Positions 6,572 to 10,770 of a stretch of DNA of 10,770 nucleotides are shown piece by piece. Source of the stretch: CAZIMM01 sp964540415 (GTDB lineage: Bacteria > Bacillota > Clostridia > Oscillospirales > Acutalibacteraceae); NCBI GenBank assembly GCA_964540415.1, contig CAZIMM010000075.1, positions 1 to 10,770 of the forward strand, given 5' to 3'. A program made the position numbers and the translations under genes. Below the pieces are notes generated by a model that was not told the origin of the DNA, searched no databases, and saw only the letters and a program-made list of their open reading frames with translations. Numbering within the stretch: position 1 is the stretch's first letter; the number at the start of each line of letters is the position of its first letter.

Positions 6572-7349
6572 TCAGCCTGCTGTGTAATCAACAGCAAATG
6601 TAAGTACATTGGACTGAGCAGCTGCGATAGTACCGTTGCAGTTGCTGTCCTGGCCCTCTGCCCACATAACAACGTCAACCTGCTGAGCATTAGCATCTCC
6701 GCCTGCTGCAAAAGTGAGTGTAAGGGTTTCGTCTTCTGCTTCGACACAAGTTATCGCTGTGCTGGCAACTGTGATTGTACCTGCAGTGCCTTCAGTCGAG
6801 CTGATTATACCGTCAACAACGCTGTCAACTGCTGAGCCTGTTGTTCCGCCTGTGCCTGTAAGAGCGGTGAACGGAAGATAGTTGTCAGCACCGTCGCCGT
6901 TAGCAAGGAGGATTTCCTGAGAACCGGACTTGATGAGGATGTAAACGAAATCAGAACCCCTTGTAAATGACGGGTCGAGTGTGACTGTACCGGCAGCATC
7001 AACCTTTACAAAGAAGCTGAAGTACTGGGCAACATCGGGAACTCCTGCGGAAGTGTTGGCTGTAAGTGTTCTTGTGAAAGGAGCCGTTTCGCCGATTGCA
7101 AGAGAACCGGTATACCACTGACCAGCACCGGAAGCGCCGTTCGGATCGTAATCGCAGGGGGAAAGATACATCGGGAAATTGTAAGCCGCAACAGCTGAAA
7201 TGTTCGCCTGTGTGAGCTGTGTCTTCCATGTATCTGCTGCAGATTCACGAAGGTAAACAGAGCCGGAGGTTGTGTTTACGTTTGCAGTGATATTGTCAAT
7301 ATCTGCTTTTGTGGAAGCAGCAAACCATGCATAGGNNNNNNNNNNCCAT
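6572..7349 (-). CDS. TasA-like secreted protein with SipW-type signal peptide, signal region interrupted by a gap (TasA-like 2)
   Basis: This is a predicted exported surface protein. GGAGG lies seven bases before the ATG at 7349-7347, which is followed by G and then the N run. An ATG 15 nt further upstream overlaps the ribosome site and is unlikely to be used. After the gap the frame resumes with Y-A-W-F-A-A-S, the SipW-type processing motif also present in TasA-like 1. The gap therefore covers most of the signal peptide, probably about 20 codons rather than the ten bases shown. About 250 residues of mature protein follow, rich in T, A, G and S, with S-V-Y-L-R-E-S resembling G-V-E-L-R-G-S of TasA-like 1. 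The end carries W-A-E-G-Q-D-S-N-C. Three cysteines are visible, against one in TasA-like 1. It is followed by the inverted-repeat junction and peptidase 2. Confidence 0.8.
7336..7345. other. Assembly gap (10 N) inside a signal-peptide region
   Basis: This placeholder run lies between the start codon and the Y-A-W-F motif of TasA-like 2. Comparison with TasA-like 1 suggests some 60-70 bases are missing. Similarity to paralogous signal-peptide DNA may have blocked assembly. Confidence 0.99.
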
Positions 7350-7487
7350 GTTTTTTCCTCCATTTAAATTGAAGTAAAATAAGAGATTGCTTTTTATATC
7401 CGTAAAATGCCGCGGATATTTATGTTTGGGAATCAAGCCCGGCCAAACGGACAATGCAAGTCTCGGTCTCCCCCAAACCAAGGCTTA

Positions 7488-8333
7488 CTATGCTTCGTCT
7501 GTGCCGCCGATGACGCTGAAGTCCATCTTTAGCTTGACCTCACCTCCCATAATATCGTTAACACATTCGGGATCCTCGCCTTCGAGCCAGACAATGACAG
7601 TGTATCTGTCTGTCTCGCCCTTTTTCATGTCGGAGCGGACATCGTCCAGAACAACATCCTCGGCAACAAAATTCTTGTCCGCCGCGAAGCTTTCCAGCCT
7701 GCCGTCCGTTCCTTTGCGTGCTTTTGCGTATATGGTAGATTCGCCATTGACGAAAACCATAACCCTGATTGCTTCATCCGCCCCCAGATAAGAGGAAACA
7801 ATCTGAAGCGTCGCCCTGTAATCAACCGTCTCATCCTTTTTTGTATCGTCCGTTGAGCCCGCGTTTCTTACAGCAAAAGTGTATGCAAGATAATTGGTGC
7901 CGTTGTGGTCGCCGTAAACAGCGTCAATATCCTCAAAGGAATCATATACCGGGTCATCGCCCAGCCTGCCGTCTTTGTTGAGAATCCAGTCGCGCGTTAT
8001 GTTGTCCATTCCTTCAATAGGTGTGGCATAAAGATTAAGTGTCGGGTTTGCAAAATCCTCGGTATCCGAAAGCTGAACACCGTAAAGATTCGGAACCATG
8101 CTCACTGTGAACCGCCCGGCGTTGTTGATGACCACGGTGCAGGCGTACCCTATTCCGAGAAGAAACACCAGCAGTGCAAGGATAACTGCAATGATTCTGA
8201 TCAACCAGTCCCGTCTGTGCACCTTTTCCGCCGATGTGTTGATGTCATATCTGGCATTCGCTTCATCGAGAGCGGGGATATATGAGCCCTTGTCGCCTGT
8301 GTTGGCCTTCTGAGCTTTATCTGTTTTCGCCAA
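7488..8333 (-). CDS. Membrane-anchored TasA-like protein (TasA-like 3)
   Basis: I do not recognise a named family. It has about 281 residues from a TTG at 8333, chosen because GGGGAG lies eight bases upstream; the GTG at 8342 directly abuts that site and is the alternative. An N-terminal, charged cytoplasmic segment of about 45 residues ends in R-R-D-W and is followed by one strong membrane helix of roughly 20 residues ending G-I-G-Y-A-C. The rest is predicted extracellular. There is no T-Y-A-W-F site, so it is probably retained as an anchor. Like the two secreted proteins it has a Y-T-F-A-V-R-N-A-G type strand in the middle, and near the end W-L-E-G-E-D-P-E-C. It lies 41 nt after the EAL gene and 138 nt before TasA-like 2. 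A role as fibre anchor or nucleator, comparable to TapA, is inference. Confidence 0.82.
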   Translation of the reverse strand: MAKTDKAQKANTGDKGSYIPALDEANARYDINTSAEKVHRRDWLIRIIAVILALLVFLLGIGYACTVVINNAGRFTVSMVPNLYGVQLSDTEDFANPTLNLYATPIEGMDNITRDWILNKDGRLGDDPVYDSFEDIDAVYGDHNGTNYLAYTFAVRNAGSTDDTKKDETVDYRATLQIVSSYLGADEAIRVMVFVNGESTIYAKARKGTDGRLESFAADKNFVAEDVVLDDVRSDMKKGETDRYTVIVWLEGEDPECVNDIMGGEVKLKMDFSVIGGTDEA

Positions 8334-8374
8334 GCGTATCACTCCCCAAAATATGAATGAATAAAAATATTATG

Positions 8375-9202
8375 TTATTTAATCTGCTTTTCTGTTATCG
8401 GTGCCTTGCAATACAGCGTTCCCTTGAGCTGATCCGCTCCCATCTTGCGGAGCAAAGCTGCTTTTTCCTCTGTGTCAATCCCGTCAACCTTGATTTTCAG
8501 GCCGACTCGCTTGGCAAAATCAATAATGCCCTGCACAACTGCCCGCGGACGGTCATCGTCTTCATAAAGCGAAGGGTCAATTCCCTCAACCAGGCTGCGG
8601 TGAATTCCGAGATAATCAACCTCATATTGCCCGAGGTGACTGAGTGCCGTGTACTCCACCCCGAAATCGTCAATCGCAACGATAAAGCCGTAATCCCTCA
8701 AAGCAATTATGTTTTTCTTTACCGTTTCCTTTTCGCTTTCGAGGATGCTTTCACGCAGACGAAAACAGAATTTATCGGGTGCAACATTGCTTTTTTCAAC
8801 TGTTCTTATTGCCTGCTGAACAAAATAAGGCTTAGCAAGATAGCGCACCGAAGTGTCCAGCGTCAGTGAATTGATGCTCGCGTCCCTTTCCTCAGTGCGA
8901 TGCAAAATATCACATGCTTCTTCAAGTGCCCACTTGTTAAGCTCACAAATCTGATTTGATTTTTCGGCAACCGGTATGTACATTTCCGGAAGAACAACTC
9001 CGAGCTTCGGGTCGTTAATTCGGACTGAAGTGTCGTAATCAATTGACATATTAAGATGAACATCAAAAAAAGGTTCAAAGAAAAACTCAAGAGACCTTAT
9101 GCGCCTGCCGCCTTGCTTTTTGGGTTGAGCAGACTCCTGCACAGGGGTGACGTTTTCGTTCTCGAGAGTCCGATTATCGGAAGCGACTTTCTTCTCTGAC
9201 AT
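8375..9202 (-). CDS. Degenerate EAL-domain protein, probably non-catalytic
   Basis: This is a cytoplasmic protein of 275 residues: a polar N-terminal stretch (1-33) and a single EAL fold (about 36-275) with no GGDEF, PAS or membrane part. The fold is supported by the M-Y-I-P-V-A-E-K block (74-81), W-A-L-E-E-A-C, A-I-D-D-F-G (176-181) and the K-G-T-L-Y-C-K-A-P end. EAL enzymes hydrolyse c-di-GMP with a conserved metal site. By eye, E-A-L has become D-T-S (57-59), the metal Asn is T114, the first Glu of E-x-x-E is R148, the catalytic Lys is G199, the Glu of A-E-G-V-E is D240, and the late Gln is K260. Only D178 and D179 are intact. It is probably a sensor or scaffold, not a phosphodiesterase. 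The ATG at 9202 has AAGGGG eight bases upstream, and a promoter lies just ahead, making this the first gene of the run. Confidence 0.85.
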   Translation of the reverse strand: MSEKKVASDNRTLENENVTPVQESAQPKKQGGRRIRSLEFFFEPFFDVHLNMSIDYDTSVRINDPKLGVVLPEMYIPVAEKSNQICELNKWALEEACDILHRTEERDASINSLTLDTSVRYLAKPYFVQQAIRTVEKSNVAPDKFCFRLRESILESEKETVKKNIIALRDYGFIVAIDDFGVEYTALSHLGQYEVDYLGIHRSLVEGIDPSLYEDDDRPRAVVQGIIDFAKRVGLKIKVDGIDTEEKAALLRKMGADQLKGTLYCKAPITEKQIK

Positions 9203-9237
9203 AGTTTATACCCCTTTTTCTATATCTACACGAAGAT

Positions 9238-9266
9238 ATATTAACATTATAAGAGCAAATTGTCAA
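9238..9266 (-). promoter_or_regulatory. Sigma-A type promoter for the EAL-first operon
   Basis: On the minus strand TTGACA (9266-9261) is followed after 17 nt by TAATAT (9243-9238). The -35 is a perfect consensus, the -10 matches four of six, and the spacing is optimal. It lies about 35 nt upstream of the EAL start codon. Confidence 0.65.
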
Positions 9267-9282
9267 GCAAATTTGTGCTTGA
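9263..9282 (-). promoter_or_regulatory. Inverted repeat overlapping the -35 box, possible operator
   Basis: TCAAGCA (9263-9269) and TGCTTGA (9276-9282) are perfect inverted copies with a 6-nt AT-rich spacer. The left arm covers four bases of the -35 hexamer, the usual position for a repressor site. No regulator gene is visible in the window. Confidence 0.45.
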
Positions 9283-9456
9283 ACATAGATAAAATTGATG
9301 TTTTTAAAGATTTTCACGAAAAAGTTCCTTAATATTTGTGCACAGTTGCTAAAATTCATCGATTTTTTTGAATTAGCTGTCTTGCACGGCATTCTGAAAG
9401 AAAATCAGAGAGAATGTGTAAAAATCGACAACGTTTTTTAATGAGAAAACGGACGC

Positions 9457-9633
9457 TGTAAAGTGAATATGATTTACGCCGGCCATAAATAAAACCGTAC
9501 AAAAAAGTATATTCACAGCGAACCAAAAAATTGTTAAAAGGCTCTGTAACGGGATTTTTTTGTCACTTCACGAAATGCTGTAAAGGGTTGGACAAGATAA
9601 AAGCTTGTCACATTTTTGCGGATGTAAAGTGAA
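9457..9633 (+). repeat. Repeated TGTAAAG words upstream of the GH89 gene
   Basis: TGTAAAGTGAA occurs exactly at 9457-9467 and 9623-9633. Shorter relatives lie at 9545 (TGTAACGGG) and 9579 (TGTAAAGGG). All are on the same strand and upstream of the plus-strand promoter. Direct repeats in this position can be activator sites, but the spacing (88, 34 and 44 nt) is not regular. Confidence 0.35.
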
Positions 9634-9677
9634 AGACATTTATAGCTGTCGCATTTTTTCGAATTTACACAAAATTA

Positions 9678-9706
9678 AAGACATAACGCAAAAAATGTGT
9701 TATACT
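9678..9706 (+). promoter_or_regulatory. Promoter for the GH89 gene
   Basis: TATACT (9701-9706) is a good -10, with TG at 9698-9699 giving an extended -10. AAGACA (9678-9683) is a four-of-six -35 with 17-nt spacing. The start codon is about 30 nt downstream with GGAGG at 9725-9729. Confidence 0.55.
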
Positions 9707-9736
9707 GTAGTGCAGATTTAAAATGGAGGCTGTCAG

Positions 9737-10770
9737 ATGATTGACGCTTTGATAAAAAGAAATACTCCTGAGCTTTCTGAAAGATTTTTGTGCGAGCTTG
9801 TCCCCCCGCGTGAGGACGGAAAAAACTTTTATTCTGTCGGCTCGCATGACGGTAAAGTTCTCTTGCGGGGTGACGACCGTGTGAGCCTTGCAGCGGCGTA
9901 CTTCAGTTATCTTGTCAAATATTGCGGAGCGTATTTTTCGTTCGACAGGGTTTTGAAAACTCAATCCGATGCTCCCCTGCCGGAGGAAGAATACGTTCAT
10001 GTTATTGAGCAAAAATACCGGATGTGCCTTGATTACCCGTTCTTTGCCTGCAATGCCTGCTGGTGGGATTGGAACCGTTGGGAACGTGAAATTGATTATA
10101 TGGCAATGAACGGTGTCAACCTGCCGCTGAGTGTCGTGGGCACGGAGGCTGTCTGGGTCGCGGCGCTCAAGGAGTTCAAATACGGAGAGCCTGCAGCAAT
10201 TGCAACAGTTTCTGGGCCGTCTTTCTGGCCGTGGCAGCTGCGTAATAATTTTGACGGCTATATCCCGCAGGTCGGCACTGCATGCATTGAAAACCGCCAG
10301 ATTCTCGGGAGAAAAATTATCGAACGCGAAAAAGAGCTGGACATGAAGCCGGTTATGCAGGGCTTTTCGGGCTATGTTCCACGCAGCATAATCAGTGTTC
10401 AGCCGAGAATTATGTTAAAGAAATCCGACCCTTGGAATAAATTCGGCAGTGTCCATATAATCAGCCCGCGTGACAAGATGTTCCGCCGCTTCAGTCAGGT
10501 GTTCCTGGAGAAGCAGAAACTGCTTCTCGGTGAATCCGATTTCTATTGTGCCGACCCTTTTTTTGAAATGAAGCCGCCGGTCAAAAAGTCAACATATCCC
10601 GTGAGCGTCAGCACTGCGATTTACCGCTCGTTTGAAGCGTTCAACGAAAATTCGGTTTGGGTGATTCACTCTGAATCGGCAATTGAGAGCATGGTCAAGG
10701 CCGTTCCGAAGCAGCGCATTCTGATTGTTGACAGCGATGGCACCGGCTGTGCGGCAACCGACGGATTTTG
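9737..10770 (+). CDS. GH89 alpha-N-acetylglucosaminidase (NAGLU family), 3' end outside the window
   Basis: This glycosidase family removes terminal alpha-linked N-acetylglucosamine, in gut bacteria typically from mucin-type or heparan-type host glycans. The frame is open from the ATG at 9737, with GGAGG seven bases upstream, to the window end: 344 codons of a protein that is usually 700 residues or more. After a NAGLU N-terminal-type domain come W-W-D-W-N-R-W-E, a M-N-G-V-N-L-P-L block, the family's T-E-A-V-W, and G-Y-V-P-R. A-D-P-F-F-E-M-K-P-P aligns with the human A-D-T-F-N-E-M-Q-P-P around the first catalytic Glu, which here is E277. No signal peptide is visible, so it may act in the cytoplasm on imported sugars; secreted relatives such as the Clostridium perfringens enzyme do have one. 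It is divergent from the surface-protein genes and probably functionally unrelated. Confidence 0.88.
   Translation, partial: MIDALIKRNTPELSERFLCELVPPREDGKNFYSVGSHDGKVLLRGDDRVSLAAAYFSYLVKYCGAYFSFDRVLKTQSDAPLPEEEYVHVIEQKYRMCLDYPFFACNACWWDWNRWEREIDYMAMNGVNLPLSVVGTEAVWVAALKEFKYGEPAAIATVSGPSFWPWQLRNNFDGYIPQVGTACIENRQILGRKIIEREKELDMKPVMQGFSGYVPRSIISVQPRIMLKKSDPWNKFGSVHIISPRDKMFRRFSQVFLEKQKLLLGESDFYCADPFFEMKPPVKKSTYPVSVSTAIYRSFEAFNENSVWVIHSESAIESMVKAVPKQRILIVDSDGTGCAATDGF

Larger units (their letters stand above)
9203..9736. other. 534-nt divergent intergenic region
   Basis: No supported gene is seen here. It holds the minus-strand promoter and inverted repeat near 9238-9282, an imperfect stem-loop at about 9339-9386, an 8-bp inverted repeat GTGAATAT/ATATTCAC (9463-9470 and 9509-9516), repeated TGTAAAG-type words (9457-9633), a small GACAAG/CTTGTC hairpin (9591-9609), and a plus-strand promoter near 9678-9706. 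It is AT-rich relative to the flanking genes. Confidence 0.7.

Noticed and set aside
9591..9622. Terminator GACAAG/CTTGTC before the glycosidase
   Set aside because: The stem is only six pairs and the following T run is interrupted. No transcript ending there is evident.
9665..10012. Minus-strand ORF overlapping the GH89 start
   Set aside because: It is antisense to a gene with clear family motifs, promoter and ribosome site, and its translation shows no recognisable feature.
1..10770. tRNA, rRNA, CRISPR array, transposase or prophage genes
   Set aside because: I looked for cloverleaf ends, regular repeat-spacer structure and integrase or transposase motifs and found none.

Overview
The window looks like a draft or metagenomic contig from a low-to-mid GC gut-type Firmicute, most likely a clostridial anaerobe (Oscillospiraceae/Ruminococcaceae-like). 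Evidence: strong AGGAGG/AAGGGG ribosome sites, sigma-A style promoters, SipW-type signal peptidases with TasA-like substrates, a GH89 glycosidase, and a palindromic intergenic repeat of a kind common in clostridia. Two runs of 10 N (3417-3426 and 7336-7345) are scaffold gaps, and each removes the 5' end of a gene.

Layout. From about 9.2 kb down to base 1, eight genes lie on the minus strand in one direction. In transcription order they are: a degenerate EAL-domain protein (9202-8375); a membrane-anchored TasA-like protein (8333-7488); a secreted TasA-like protein interrupted by a gap (7349-6572); SipW-type signal peptidase 2 (6257-5505); a second secreted TasA-like protein (5272-4451); SipW-type signal peptidase 1 (4410-3508); a membrane-anchored McrB-like AAA+ ATPase (from the second gap to 1856); and a DUF2357-like protein with a very long charged coiled coil (1821 to beyond base 1, frame broken near 272). 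Most junctions are 34-140 nt without a convincing terminator. Two junctions, before each of SipW2 and TasA-like 1, are 230-315 nt and packed with inverted repeats.

On the other side of a 534-nt divergent intergenic region, a plus-strand gene starts at 9737 and runs off the right edge. It encodes the N-terminal part of a GH89 alpha-N-acetylglucosaminidase.

How the genes may work together. The core resembles the Bacillus tapA-sipW-tasA arrangement: substrates with a T-Y-A-W-F type processing site and their dedicated Ser/His signal peptidases. It is duplicated (two peptidases, three TasA-like proteins). It is also joined to two components not normally part of that system: a c-di-GMP-phosphodiesterase fold that has lost most catalytic residues, and a membrane-tethered McrB-like motor with a DUF2357/coiled-coil partner. 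Both peptidases end in long cytoplasmic tails sharing an A-I-x-x-E-Y-L-x-x-Q motif, which could connect the export side to the cytoplasmic proteins. That the whole set is one surface-fibre assembly or control system is inference from co-orientation and shared motifs.
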